Counted from the first letter of the stretch, positions 33,701 through 44,212 are shown. The stretch is 64,000 bases of DNA from Prionace glauca (GCA_037974335.1 CM075761.1:10312751-10376750), one strand, 5' to 3'. Translations and numbers: made by a program. Notes: a model not told the origin generated them from the letters alone.

Positions 33701-36700
33701 AGGGTGAGAAGTGAAGACAGAGGAAGGGATAAATAAATGGTTCACCGGCAACGCTGAGAAAGAACAACACTGGGAATAGAATCACACATTGTCAATTTTA
33801 CTCACTGACTGACTGGCCCCTGACCTTCAGGAATGTAACGGTGTCTTAGCCAGACACAGGAAGTGGGAGAGGGGAAGTGGCCATTCGTCCTATCCAGTCT
33901 AATCTGATATTCAATAACACAATGGGCTAACCGTGTGCATCAATTTCACTTTCCCCTCTTTCCTCTTACCCATTAATGTATCCATTTTCACAAATGTGCC
34001 TCAGTGGTTATTATTTAAAAGGCGAAAAGCTGCAGCAGGCGACGGTGCAGAGGGATCTGGGGGTCCTTGTGCATGAATCGCAAAAACCCAGTCTTCAGGT
34101 GCAGCAGGTGGTCAGGAAGGCGAATGGGATGCTGGCCTTTATAGCGAAGGGGATGGAATATAAAAGCAGCGAGGTCTTGCTGCAACTGTACAGGGCACTG
34201 GTGAGGCCGCCGCTGGAGTACTGTGTGCAGTTTTGGTCTATTTGCGGAAGGATATATTGGCCTTGGAGGGAGTACAGAGAATGTTCACCAGGCTGATACC
34301 GGAGATGGGAGGGTTAATTTATGAGGAGAGACTGAATAGACTGGGTCTGTACTCATTGGAGTTTAGAAAGATGAGGGGGGATCTTACAGAGACGTATAAG
34401 ATAATGAAGGGGATGGATAGGGGAGAAGCAGAGAGATTCTTCCCGCGTAGGAAGGACAGTAGGACTAGGGGGCACAGCCTCAAGATAAGGTGGGGGGGGG
34501 GGGGGGCGCAGTTTAGATCAGAGTTGAGGACGAACTTCTTCACTCAAAGGGTGGTGGATCTCTGGAATTCTCTGCCCGTTGAAGTGGTGGGGGCTGCCTC
34601 GCTAAATATTTTTAAGTCACGGGTAGATAGGTTTCTGATAGAAAAGGGAATTCAGGGTTATGGGGAGAAACCGGGAAAGTGGAACTGAGCCACGACAGAT
34701 CAGCCATGATCTTATTGAATGGCGGGGCAGGCTCGAAGGGCTAGATGGCCTCTTCCTGCTTCTATTTCATATGTGCTTGCGTTCACGGTTTTCTACAGTA
34801 GTTAAAAAGTGTTTAAATGTCAGAGAACAAATCTCTGAACGTTTGGGAGGGCTGTGATAGGGCAGAGATGAATTGGGCCTCCATGGGGACAATCGCAGAG
34901 ACACTGTTAATTGACAAAATTAGACTGTTCTTAATAAAGTGACCCGTTAATGTTAAATTAATTGATAAATGGTCATTGTGAATAGTTACCTCTCTGAGAT
35001 GAGACACTGTCGCTGAAAATACTTTCATTGGAGTTGACCTGAACGGCGCAAGTGCAGCGAGCGCCGCTTCTCCAAGTTTCCGCCGGGAGGCTGATGTAAC
35101 TCCTGACGGTGTAGGTCCCGTCCGGCTCCAGTGTCCCCGAATCGGTCTGTCCCTCGGTATCCTGCCCCGTAACATTCCAGCGGACGGGAAAGGGATCGGG
35201 AGACGCGCCTCTGACCAAACACAACAACGGGACCCTTCCCATGGCGGGAATCTCATCCAGCGGCGGGGTGAGGAGGAATATGGTGGGAGAACCCGCTAAA
35301 ATAAAACAGAACACTCATTAATTGGTGGAAGAGGACACTTTAATTGCTTTGAGATACCCATTGCAATAGAATAATAATGGAATTTACCTGTAATCACCAA
35401 CTTGGAGCCATTTCCGAATATTTGGATCATGTTCTGGTAGTGGCGCTTTGCACAGTAATACATCCCAGAATCATTTACTCGGGAATCGGCAATGGTTAGT
35501 GAACAAAGCCGCCCATTTTCAGAAATCTGGCTGGAAAATCTCCCCTCAGCTTGGCTGTACTGGGACGCTGTGTAAATCAAATCCATGCCGTTTCTCCCCC
35601 TCTGTCTGTACCAGAAGACAGAGCCAACATTCTGACCCTGGATGTGGCAGCTGAGATTAACAGGACTCCCCGCAGGGAGCGTCTGAACCGGAGGAAACTG
35701 GGACAGGGTGATCTGAGACACTGTGACTGGGAAAGAGAAAGAGAGAGAACAACAGTCACTTCAGGTTATGGAACAATCCCTCAGGACAGTCGACAATTGG
35801 GGGTCAAACCAGCCTTCCATCTGTGACACTTCCCGCTGCCTCGGGAAAAGCAGCCGGGATAATCAAGGACCCCCACACACCCCGGACATTCTCTCTTCCA
35901 CCTTCTTCCGTCGGGGAAAAAGATACAAAAGTCTGAGGTCCCGAACCGACCGACTCCAGAACAACTTCTTCCCTGCTGCTGTCAGACTTTTGAATGGCCC
36001 CACCTCGCATTAAGTTGATCTTTCTCTACACCCTCGCTGTGACTGTAACACTACATTCTGCACCCTCTCCTTTCCTTCTCTATGCACGGTATACAGAATC
36101 TCTGTCTGTATAGTGCGCAACAAACAATACATTTGTCTCGATAGTAATACAGGTGACAATAATGCAACAAATCAAATGAAAACACAAAAATGTCTGATTC
36201 TGCAAAAAAATCGCACCGTTAAAATTGCTGTGATGATGGTGTTAGTTTTCCCATTTTCCTCCTCCCTTTCGAAAGGTATAATAACAATCCATTCACCAGT
36301 ATATCTGGTTTAAACACTGGGGATGGGGTACATGGGAACTGGGTGATGTCCGTCACACAGAGAGATTCAATAAAATTACATTTCTCAACTATTGTTTACA
36401 TCCCGTGTCTCTCCTTATAGAAACGCGAATGACTGCGCATGCCTGAAACTGACCACAAAACAGAAAATGCTGGAATATTTCAGTGGGGTTATGGGAATTG
36501 TGATCAATGGCCTCCTTGAACACTGAACAAACTGACTCTACGATTCTCGGTCTGAAAGCATCAGTGGAGAGAGAATTGACCCGATGTTTCCAGTCTGGGT
36601 GACTCTGGGTCAGAGCTCCATTGCCTCTCCGCCGATGCTCTCAGAATTATAGAATCCCTACAGTGCAGAGAGAGGTCATTCAGCCCATCGAGCCTGCACC

Positions 36701-37632
36701 TATCCCAATCCCTCCCATTCCCTCAAACCCACATATTTACAGTGCTAATCCCCTGTTACGAAAGGGGCAATTTAGCCTGGCCATTCAAACTGACCCGCGC
36801 ATCTTTGGACTTTGGGAGGAAAGAGGAGCACCCGGAGGAAACCCACGCAGATACGGGGAGAACGTGCAAACTCTGCAAACCCAAACCGGGAATCCAAGCC
36901 TGGCGCTGTGATGTGACAGTGTCCACCCATTGTGCCGCTGAGATGTTCCAGCACTTTCTATTTTCGCTTCGTTTCTTCTTCTCCTCCGTTGACGTTGGTC
37001 GCTAAAGTCTGTTCAGAAATTTATAACTGATTCCGAAGTTCTACTCGAAAAGCTTTCTCTCCAAAGTGACCAATATTGTTAAGGGAGCCCATTAACACGT
37101 CATATCCCAGGAGAAATGGCGGATCAGATTCATTCCATTCTAATCATTGTTATGAATCGAAGTTGCATTTTTTCAGCAACATTTTATTCATTGTTAAGTT
37201 AAACTTGCTCACTAACTCACACCTTATAGCATTACTGAAGCCCGGGGTGGGGGGGACCGTTCGGCCCTTCCAATTTGAGTTGAATCTGTGAAAGATTTCG
37301 TTCATATTATTGAATTTCCCCCTTCAAATTTGTATCCAATCCCTCCATTTTGAAAATTCCAATCCCCCCGTTTGAAAGTTCCTGTTGGATCGCCTTCCTC
37401 CGCCCTTTCAGGCAGAGCCTTCCAGATCACAACAGCTCAGATAGGTTAAAAATAATCCCCTAATCTCCCTCTCTTTTACCAAATCCATGTTCCGTTGGTT
37501 CCAGAAACTCCTGCCAATGGAAAGTTTCTACCTCTTCGCTCGATCCAAATCCTTCTCCACTCTATCTGAATATCATGAGGATATCTTACCCAGGAAGAGA
37601 TGGAGCAATGCACAGATACCCAGGAAACTCAT
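30706..37632 (-). CDS. Germline-joined VJ-C1 immunoglobulin-superfamily membrane receptor (gene 1)
   Basis: Predicted single-pass cell-surface receptor, read on the minus strand from five exons: leader 37590-37632, V 35388-35726, C1 34990-35295, transmembrane 30909-31028, cytoplasmic 30706-30764. All introns seen begin GT and end AG, and all junctions between coding exons are phase 1, the rule for Ig-superfamily genes. The V exon already contains the J-like strand FGNGSKLVIT, so no V(D)J joining is needed and no recombination signal was noticed. The C1 domain resembles antigen-receptor constant domains (WNV, YTVRSYISL, CAVQV). Together this is the VJ-C1-TM layout known from MHC-linked UrIg-type genes of sharks; NKp30/NCR3-like genes are a weaker alternative because they have a VJ domain without C1. 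The last coding exon is uncertain: either the 59-nt exon reads through to a TGA, or a further exon lies downstream. LINE and SINE copies fill introns 1 and 3. Confidence 0.85.
30909..31028 (-). CDS. Gene 1 exon 4: connecting peptide and transmembrane segment
   Basis: The 120-nt exon (phase 1 to phase 1) encodes a short stalk DSPFSTTCHLVFSGG, a hydrophobic stretch LPAAALLLLGLVLVAG and a basic stop-transfer run RRICRNRQR. The acceptor has a run of T ending TTTAACAG and the donor is GTAGAG. There is no charged residue inside the membrane segment, so partnering with an ITAM adaptor by an intramembrane salt bridge is not suggested. The single stalk cysteine could pair with another chain. Joining to exon 3 gives an uninterrupted frame (SQR-D-SPF). 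Confidence 0.78.
31255..31553 (-). mobile_element. tRNA-derived SINE in gene 1 intron
   Basis: Antisense copy from CCTACAGGGTAGAAGAAGGC to a short head ending GGGACCCGGCGCAGTGAGAC. Confidence 0.88.
31554..31895 (-). mobile_element. Second tRNA-derived SINE in gene 1 intron
   Basis: Antisense, nearly complete, lying directly after the previous copy in the same orientation; head GTGCTAACCCACTGTGCTAC. Confidence 0.9.
31896..32089. other. Intron spacer
   Basis: No gene or known repeat recognised. Confidence 0.4.
32090..32335 (-). mobile_element. CR1-H LINE 3' end
   Basis: Antisense trailer ATGGAAACAGGCCCTTCGGC and degenerate coding remnant; related to the copy at 57,445. Confidence 0.65.
32336..32804. 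repeat. GA-rich low-complexity tract
   Basis: GAGAGAGAGACAGA and AGATAGAGAG runs in gene 1 intron 3; minus-strand Ser/Leu-rich frames here are artefacts. Confidence 0.75.
32805..33045. repeat. SINE remnant turning into 53-bp minisatellite
   Basis: A short antisense SINE trailer (CCCTACAGTGCACGGCAAGG) followed by three body units with ACACTAAGGGACAATTTAGC. Confidence 0.8.
33046..33282. repeat. Duplicated block, copy 1 (partner at 43,978-44,212)
   Basis: TCATCATCATTTTCGAAAGA, CCGCCAATGAATTGAAATGT and GACCGCACTGTGTCACGTGA are shared almost base for base with the partner. No coding frame recognised. The block is embedded in SINE minisatellite on both sides. Confidence 0.88.
33283..33695. repeat. 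53-bp SINE minisatellite and SINE remnant
   Basis: About six to seven units, diverging to the right, ending in the SINE body GAGTGTGGGAGGGAACCGGA and GGAGGAAACCCGG. Confidence 0.85.
33696..33984. other. Intron spacer
   Basis: Possible old LINE trailer near 33,870; otherwise nothing recognised. Confidence 0.35.
33985..34792 (+). mobile_element. CR1-A 3' part in gene 1 intron 3
   Basis: Frames from 33,976 (LQQATVQRDLGVLVHESQKP) and 34,233 to 34,688 with frameshifts. A G-run of about 15 at 34,492-34,506 expands the glycine codons. Opposite in orientation to gene 1. Confidence 0.9.
34990..35295 (-). CDS. Gene 1 exon 3: C1-set constant domain
   Basis: The 306-nt exon (phase 1 to phase 1) encodes one C1-type Ig domain. 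It starts AGSPTIFLLTPP, typical of the A strand of antigen-receptor constant domains, has Cys26 in PLLCLVRGASPDPF, Trp40 in VRWNV, the E-strand signature YTVRSYISLP and the second cysteine in CTCAVQV (Cys83, with an extra Cys81). NVT and NES are possible glycosylation sites. The acceptor is TTTATTTTAG and the donor GTAACT. C1 domains occur mainly in antigen receptors, MHC molecules and a few relatives such as tapasin and SIRP, which makes this strong evidence for an immune gene. Confidence 0.88.
35388..35726 (-). CDS. Gene 1 exon 2: V-set domain with fused J strand
   Basis: The 339-nt exon (phase 1 to phase 1) encodes 113 residues. Canonical V-set landmarks are Cys27 (NLSC), Trp39 (FWYRQ), the DSGMYYC motif with Cys92, and the J-like FGNG at 104-107 followed by SKLVIT. 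The CDR3-equivalent is fixed, AKRHYQNMIQ. Sequons are present at NLS and NDS. The acceptor has a long pyrimidine tract ending CCCAG and the donor is GTAAAT. The germline J strand and the absence of a recognisable heptamer and nonamer say this domain does not rearrange. The WYRQ and YYC motifs look like those of TCR and light-chain V domains. Confidence 0.88.
35785..36180 (+). mobile_element. L2-type LINE 3' end in gene 1 intron 1
   Basis: CTTCCCGCTGCCTCGGGAAA to AATGGCCCCACCTCGCATTA and the degenerate tail GACAATAATGCAACAAATC. Confidence 0.85.
36181..36640. other. Gene 1 intron 1 spacer
   Basis: No gene or repeat recognised apart from AT-rich stretches. Confidence 0.4.
36641..36950 (-). mobile_element. 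tRNA-derived SINE in gene 1 intron 1
   Basis: Antisense, from ATCCCTACAGTGCAGAGAGA to a diverged head CACCCATTGTGCCGC. Confidence 0.85.
36951..37257. other. Gene 1 intron 1 spacer
   Basis: Nothing recognised. Confidence 0.35.
37258..37575 (-). mobile_element. Old CR1-type remnant in gene 1 intron 1
   Basis: Antisense words typical of CR1 C-terminal DNA (CCTTTCAGGCAGAGCCTTCC, CCAATGGAAAGTTTCTACC) with no open frame. Confidence 0.5.
37590..37632 (-). CDS. Gene 1 exon 1: signal peptide
   Basis: The exon encodes MSFLGICALLHLFLG, a short hydrophobic leader, and ends in a split glycine or valine codon (phase 1) at a GTAAGA donor. The ATG chosen is the only one that gives a compact leader directly before the donor. 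The upstream frame stays open for about 75 codons, so a longer N terminus cannot be excluded, but it has no leader character. Phase 1 after the leader matches the acceptor of the V exon. Confidence 0.75.
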
Positions 37633-37869
37633 TGTCCTTGAGTGAGACCGTGAGACTCTGAGCTTCCAATCCAAATTTCGCTGAGAACTCGCTCTTGTTA
37701 TCTTTGTGCGGGGGTGATGTGGAATATACGCACTGTGTACATGAATGACAGGGGTTTGAAAATAGAACCGAGGTAGAGAGCTCTCTGCGGTTTTCCTGTT
37801 TACTACAGGCCCAGGTACTGGCGAGCATTCGGCACGTTCTCCAAAATGCCTCCAAGATCTCACTCACAT

Positions 37870-38195
37870 CAGCTACACCAGGTATGGAGTGCAGAGCACG
37901 GTTCCTCCTAATCTGGTAAGGATTCCCAGGTAGTGGAAAAGGTGCAGTTCACATTTCACAACGAATGATACCAGGAATGAGAGCGAGCAACTGTCAATGA
38001 GTCTTGAAGAGGTTGGAGCTCTTTGCCTCTGAAAGAAAAATTGAAAATTGAGGGCTGATCCATCGAAACATTTGCAATTATGAAATGGTTCAACAAGGCA
38101 GAAATAGGATTTCAAAATATTGCAGGATGAGTTTGTCGCCAAGCAGGAATTCAGGACAATTCTAGGAAGAATGGGGAAAATATGGAACTCGGTTG
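37870..38195 (+). mobile_element. Old CR1-type remnant upstream of gene 1
   Basis: Weak match to CR1 C-terminal DNA (GAGCTCTTTGCCTCTGAAAG, AAATGGTTCAACAAGGCAG). Strongly diverged. Confidence 0.4.
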
Positions 38196-38199
38196 CATA

Positions 38200-38625
38200 G
38201 GGAATGCTTTTGATTTGATTGGATTTGATTGATTATTGTCACATGTATTGGGATACAGTGAAAAGTATTGTTTCTTGCGCGCTATACAAAGCATACCGTT
38301 CAGAGAGCACATAGTTTTGATTTATTATTGTCACATGTATTGGTATACAGTGAAAAGTATTGTTTCTTGCGCGCTGTACAAAGCATACCGTTCATAGAGT
38401 ACGTAGATTTGATTTATTATTGTCACATGTATTGGGATAAAGTGAAAAGTATTACTTCTTTATACAAAGCATACTCTTCATCGAGAAGGAAAGGAGAATG
38501 TAGTGTCACAATCATAGCCAGGCTGAGGAGAAAGTTCAACTTAATGCAAAAATGGTGGGCCCATTTTTCGTTGTATAGTAATACATGTGACAATAATAAA
38601 TCAAATCAAATCAAATTAGAATGTG
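38200..38625 (-). repeat. Three tandem L2 tails, antisense
   Basis: TTGATTTATTATTGTCACAT recurs at about 38,228, 38,319 and 38,409 with AAAGTATTGTTTCTTGCGCG; a short sense tail follows at 38,570-38,620. Confidence 0.88.
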
Positions 38626-38689
38626 CTGGTTAAAAAAAACGCACTATTAAAATCTGTGTCCTTCATAATTTTATACATCTCTCTTAGGC

Positions 38690-38965
38690 CTAGTGTCCAA
38701 AGATCTCCAGGTATTCTGGATTGGTCGTGCAAAATTGCTCCTTAGAGGCCAAATATGTGCTAGTTGTCTAGTTGACCATGCTAAGTTTTCTCTTAGTGTC
38801 CAAAGGTGTGCGGGTTACTTGGATTGGCCATGCTAAATTGTCCCCAACTATCCAAAGGTATTCAGGATGCCAGATTGTCCACGCTAAATTGCGCCTTAGT
38901 GGTTAAAGATTTGCAGGTTAGGTGGATTGGACATGCTAAATTGCCTCTTAACGTCAGGGAAATTA
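38690..38965. repeat. Degenerate SINE minisatellite
   Basis: Sense-orientation units GGATTGGCCATGCTAAATTG, spaced about 55-60 bp, five diverged copies. Confidence 0.75.
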
Positions 38966-39480
38966 GCAACTAAATATGTGGGGTCACAGCGATAGTTGCC
39001 CCATTTTCCTCCTCAAGTCCGCTTGAGACGAATGATAAAGATGTATTTTAACTGGGCAGCTGGATAGACACGAAGGAGAGAAAGGAGGAGAAGGATATGT
39101 TGATGGGGTGATAGAAAGAAGGAATGGGGGTACCTCTGGAACATTAACAACGGCTGAATGATACCAATCTGTTCTGTGTTTTGCATGTAACTGTGTTAGA
39201 AAAGTATGAAATCAAAGCCACCCTTTGATACTCTGATATGTGAGCAGTTGGTGCTGCCTCTATGCTTTACATGGGTTGCAACAGGGCATGGCCCATATTA
39301 TTTCAGAGAGATTACAGTCGCCCAGGTTACTGTTGACCCTGGCCCGAACATAGGATGTCCCCAGGTTCTTGGTAGCCGGTGATGTGTCTTTGCAAGGGCA
39401 CTTACTTTTGAAATGTAGGAGATTCAGTCAGGTTCACACAAACCGGGAGGCTGAAAACTGACAATTAATAAAGCCCTGAT
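38966..39480. other. No recognised gene
   Basis: About 500 bp of unassigned sequence; no convincing splice-bounded frame. Confidence 0.4.
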
Positions 39481-39880
39481 AAGTTAACTTATAGAACCAC
39501 AAAACTCCTATAGTGCAGAAGGAGGGCCTTTCAGCCCATAGAGCCTGCACCGCCAGCAAACACACCCAGACGCTATCGCCCTGACCCCACATAATTAGCC
39601 TGCTAATTCCCCTGACACTAAGAGGCAATTTAGCATGGCCAATCCACTTCACCTGCACATCTTTATCCACTATGGTGCAATTTAGCGTAGACAATCCGGC
39701 ATCCTGCACATCTTTGGATAGTTGGGGACAATTTAGCACGGCCAGTCCAAGTAACCCGCACACCTTTGGACACTAAGGGACAACGTAGCATGGCCAACCA
39801 GAAAACTAGCGCATATTTGGCCACTAAGGAACAATTTTGCACGACGAATCCAGAATACCGGGACATCTTTGGACACTAGG
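39481..39880 (-). mobile_element. SINE with expanded, diverged body units
   Basis: Antisense trailer CCTATAGTGCAGAAGGAGGG, then body units (GGCAATTTAGCATGGCCAAT) repeated about five times with much divergence. Confidence 0.78.
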
Positions 39881-40230
39881 CCTAATAGAGGTGTATAAAA
39901 TTATGAAAGGCACAGATAGGGTGAACAGTGGGAAGCTTTCCCACAGGTGACGAGCACAAGGGGTCACAAGTTCAAGGTGAGGGGGGCAAGGTCAACACAG
40001 ATATCAGGGGGACGTAGTTTGCACAGAGGGTGGTGGGGGCCTAGAATGCACTGCCAAGCTGGGTGGTTGAGGCAGACACACTGGGATCGTTTAAGACTTA
40101 TCTAGATAGCCACATGAACAGACTGGGAATAGAGGGATACAAACGAATGGTCGAGCTGGGCGCATGAGCGGCGCAGGCTTGGAAGGCCGAAGGGCCTGTT
40201 CCTGCGCTGTAGTGTTCTTTGTTCTAAGGG
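39871..40230 (+). mobile_element. CR1-F LINE 3' end
   Basis: Begins CTAATAGAGGTGTATAAAAT; the C-terminal DNA is broken, and the trailer reads GGAAGGCCGAAGGGCCTGTT and TTCTTTGTTCTAAGG. Confidence 0.8.
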
Positions 40231-40840
40231 GTAATTAAGCATGGTCAATCCACCTAACCAGCACATTGTTAGACATTGACATTTAAACTTACAGCGTTCT
40301 AATTTACAGATCCTGTCCCAGACACCTCCATCGCCATTTTTATTAATTCCTGTTGTTTCTTTTGCCAAACCCTCTGAAACCAATGCCATGCATCTCTCGA
40401 TATTTTGCCCTTTTCTACAAATATGTATTCGTTCTTTTTTTGCAGAAATGACAAATGGTGACAGAACACAGAAACAGGAAGGCTCCAAACTCAAAACTAA
40501 ATAAAAGTAACGCGATTTGTTCCATTTAAGGTAATCTACGTCCTTTATCGTAATATAGGATCTTTTAAGAAAGGGAGAGTAAGTATGTCTATTTATCATT
40601 GCGCTTCTAGAAAGCCAGCACACCCTTTACTGTGTGAAAAATTTCCTTTATACTGACAAACAAACCTATTTAAATAGCAGTTGCCTCGTTCCATGTTCTC
40701 TACCATCCAAGACCATCTCTACACATGCTCAGTGGTGGCACTTGCTGTCCACTGTATGATGGTCAGTTGACATTCCTGATGAACCATTCCTGATTAATCT
40801 GTACACATGGACACACTACATTTGGTCCCCATCTCCTAAT
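40231..40840. other. No recognised gene
   Basis: One SINE body unit at 40,230-40,280, then unassigned AT-rich sequence. Confidence 0.4.
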
Positions 40841-41215
40841 AATCTATCATTGATCCCCTGAATGATAGGGTTGTCCTGTGACGAGAGGCTGGGGAAATTA
40901 TCTTAACTTCTCTGTAGAACTCTACAGAAAAATGAGAGTTCAACTCATTGAAACACAATATTTTGAAGGATGGTGACATGCCAGATCCGAAAGAGTTTGA
41001 TTCCATTGGCTGGAAAAAATGTCACACAGCGACATAACCTCAGGGTAAAGAAATTGCCATGTCAGATGAGGAGGAGAATTTTCTGCCCCGAGAGGATAAT
41101 GAATCTTTGGGCTCTACCCAAGTGGCCTGTCGATATTCAGTCAGTCATAACCCGGTCCCTGGTGTTGTGAGATAGCGGTGCTGTCCATTGAGCCACTCTG
41201 CTGCCCAGGAACTTA
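40841..41215 (+). mobile_element. Old CR1 3' remnant and SINE head fragment
   Basis: CR1-like words CTCATTGAAACACAATATTT and CACACAGCGACATAACCTCA at 40,860-41,110; a diverged antisense SINE head at 41,145-41,210. Confidence 0.5.
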
Positions 41216-41448
41216 GTCAATGAAGTAAAAGTCAACGGTGATTGGCAGAAGCAGGACCAATGAATTTAGTGTTGTTGCTGGGAAATAGGGGCTTAAACTA
41301 TGGATCAAACACCTAGGCCCAAGATTCAAATGCTAAAGATCAAAACACATTGTGTAAAAAGTATTTTGAATAGGAGCTATTCACTCTGTTATGAAACAAG
41401 AAAGTATTTTAAACTCATGCATATTAGAGGAACATTTCTTTCAGATGT
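41216..41448. other. No recognised gene
   Basis: Unassigned; the open frame that enters the CR1-B from here is accidental. Confidence 0.4.
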
Positions 41449-42058
41449 CATTAATCGAGGGATTGAGTTTAGGAGTCGGGAGGTAATGCTGCAAATTTAC
41501 AGGACCCTTGTCAGGCCTCATTTGGAGTACTGTGCGCAGTTCTGGTCGCCTCACTATAGGAAAGACGTAGAAGCTATTGAAAGGGTGCAGAGGAGATTTA
41601 CAAGGATGTTGCCTGGACTGGGAGGCATGCCTTATGAAGATAGGTTGAGGGAGCTGGGACTCTTTTCCCTAGAGAGGCGAAGGTTGAGAGGCGACCTGAT
41701 AGAAGTTTATAAAATGTTGAGAGGAATAGATAGGGTGGACTCTCAGAGGCTATTTCCCCGGGTTGAAATGGTCGCTACGAGAGGACACAGATTTAAGGTG
41801 CGGGGAGGGAAGTACAGAGGTGATGTTAGGAGTAAGTTTTTCACTCAGAGGGTGGTGAGTGAATGGAATCGGCTGCTGTCATCGGTGGTGGAGGCGAACT
41901 CGCTGGGGTCTTTTAAAAGACTTCTGGATGAGTATATGGGGTTTAATGGGATTGGGGGTTATAGATAGGTCTATAGATTGGTGGGGTTGATGTGATCGGC
42001 GCAACTCGAGGGCCGAAGGGCCTGTTTGTGCTGTAATGTTCTATGTTCTATGTTCTAT
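41449..42058 (+). mobile_element. CR1-B 3' end
   Basis: Unbroken frame from INRGIEFRSREVMLQIYRTL to the stop at 41,968, trailer and TTCTATG repeats; a young, 5'-truncated copy. Confidence 0.92.
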
Positions 42059-43125
42059 GTCCCAGTTAGACATCCCGTTAGGATCAGCCGCTTTAGTGAA
42101 ACACAGCTCTAATTAGGATACAGTTTAGAACACGGTTTTCCGTGATACCTGCCGCAAAACGTCAACATGCGTCACCCTAACAGAAGGAAAACACTTAGAA
42201 ACTGCCTGTGGATCAAATCGTTCATTTTTGGGAGACTCTTATTCGACAGTTGATACAATGAGAATATTAAAAGAACAAATTCAATGTTCTAGTTTCTCTA
42301 CAACACTCTGTAGCAATTATTCCGCCAGGGAACGTTCAAAAGAATGAGGAGGAACAGAGCTGGGAGACCAGAGTTAGATACATATATGTTAAGGTGAAGA
42401 CCCTGGTAGAACAAATTAGTGCCACAAACGGTTCGGAGGTGAACACAGAGGGTGCTCCTTCCAGAGTGATTGAAGTGCTCTGCAAATAAGCTGTGACTTT
42501 TCAAGTCAAGGAAAAGAGTCATGAGATTTTGCAGCAGAGAGCGGGGCTTGGCAGCAGATAGAGAAAGACAGAGGCGTTGGCTGAGGCCACACTTGCATGG
42601 TATGACCTTAAGAAAGACGCCTCGCTCACAGCCCTTTCGGGGAGTGTGCAAAGCACATCAAAGCAGAAATCGCTGGTCGAGATTCTGACCAGGTTGAGGC
42701 AGAAAGTTGTCCGAGACTACAGCTCAGTGTGGTTTTTCGCTTGTTTACAGTTGAGGTACTACACCTACGCAACAGCCTCCAGAGATCAGAAGCTGAGACA
42801 CAATGTTAAACCGCAGACAGTTGGGCATTCGAGACAGATTTAGCTGCACAGAGAACCTGCTGGTTTACAATTAAGCCATATTACAGGAAAGTATTCAAAA
42901 GACAATTGGTCACTATTTGCAAGCATCCCTAGGATTGAGTAGAATTAGCAGAAACCCCCTCTGATTCACAGACACACTCATCTCATCTGCAGCTAATAGG
43001 AACTGCAGTCTGTACATTCTACACTCAAGCGTCAAATCACTGAGATTTCCAACACAATTTCAATCAAATCACATATAATTCATAGAATATTTCCACTTCT
43101 CTTTATGAGGCAGCTTGCATAGGGT
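42059..43125. other. Single-copy-looking region
   Basis: No exon was accepted. At 42,186-42,215 the words AAAACACTTAGAAACTGCC and GATCAAATCGTTCATTTT resemble 56,906-56,935, the sequence directly upstream of the gene 2 TM exon acceptor, suggesting a related, decayed gene segment. Confidence 0.35.
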
Positions 43126-43245
43126 GGGTCATTATAGAATTATCAAATCCTAAAGTGCAGAAGGATGCCATTCGGCCCATCGAGTCAGCATCCATCACAG
43201 TTCCACGCAGGCCCTATCGCTATAACCCATGCATTTACCATAGCT
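43126..43245 (-). mobile_element. SINE 3' half
   Basis: Antisense trailer CCTAAAGTGCAGAAGGATGC and CATCGAGTCAGCATCCATC, merging into the minisatellite. Confidence 0.8.
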
Positions 43246-43977
43246 AGTGCCTCTGGCACTAAGGGGTAATTTAGTCTGGCCAACCACAACCTGCACATTT
43301 TTGGACACTAAGGGGGAATTTAACATGGTCAATCCACCTAACCTGCACATCTCTGGACAATAAGGAGAAATTTAGCATGGCCAATCCACTTAATGTGCAC
43401 ATCTTTAGACACTAAGGGGCACTTTAGCATGGCCAATCCACCTAACCTGCACATCTTTGGGCACAAAGGAACAATTTAGCATGGACAATCCCCCTACCCG
43501 CACATCTTTGAACACTAAGGGGCAATTTAGCACAGCCACTCCACCTAACCTGCACATCTTTAGACACTAAGGGACAATTTAGCATAGTCAATACACCCAA
43601 CCTGCACACCTTTAGGCACTAAGGGGCAATTTAGCATGGCCAATCCACCTAACCTGCACATCTTTGGACACTAAGGGACAATTTAGCACGGCCAATCCAC
43701 CCAACCTGCACATCTTTGGACACTAAGGGACAATTTAGCATTGCCAATCCACCCAACCTGCACATCTTTGGACACTAAGGGACAATTTAGCATGGCCAAT
43801 CCCCCTAACCTGCACATGTTTGGACACTAAGGGACAATTTAGCATGGCCAATCCACCCAACCTGCACAACTTTGGACACTAAGGGACAATTTAGCATGAC
43901 CAATCCTCCCAACCTGTACATCTTTGGACACTAAGGGACAATTTAGCACGGCCAATCCACCCTAACCTACACAACTT
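43246..43977. repeat. 53-bp SINE minisatellite, about 13-14 units
   Basis: Units CACCTAACCTGCACATCTTT and GACACTAAGGGACAATTTAG; left units more diverged than right ones. Confidence 0.92.
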
Positions 43978-44212
43978 TGGTCATCATCATTTTCGAAAGA
44001 GCAACGCACTCTGCGCTTGCCAAGGAAGTTCACATCCCGCCAATGAATTGAAATGTAGCTGAAATAGAAAACATTTCACCACACAATTACTGTACTGTAC
44101 CACTCCCTGAAGACATGCTGCCTGTTCATCGCTGTGACGCACAGTCGATGACCGCACTGTGTCACGTGAATGTGGAATTCACCAGCTCACCGCACCAGAC
44201 CTTCGTCATACT
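43978..44212. repeat. Duplicated block, copy 2 (partner at 33,046-33,282)
   Basis: Near-identical to copy 1, including the last minisatellite unit before it, with one base inserted (GGAAGTTCACATC). Confidence 0.88.

Noticed and set aside
35700-35740. A V(D)J recombination signal (CACTGTGA beside the V exon)
   Set aside because: The heptamer-like word is the coding sequence for TVS at the V exon start and has no spacer and nonamer.
41300-41968. 222-codon frame with a novel N terminus
   Set aside because: The first about 50 codons are unrelated flanking DNA that happens to be open into a 5'-truncated CR1-B.
42160-42210. A TM exon homologous to that of gene 2
   Set aside because: The acceptor-side flank resembles that of gene 2, but the following minus-strand sequence has stops and no hydrophobic stretch.
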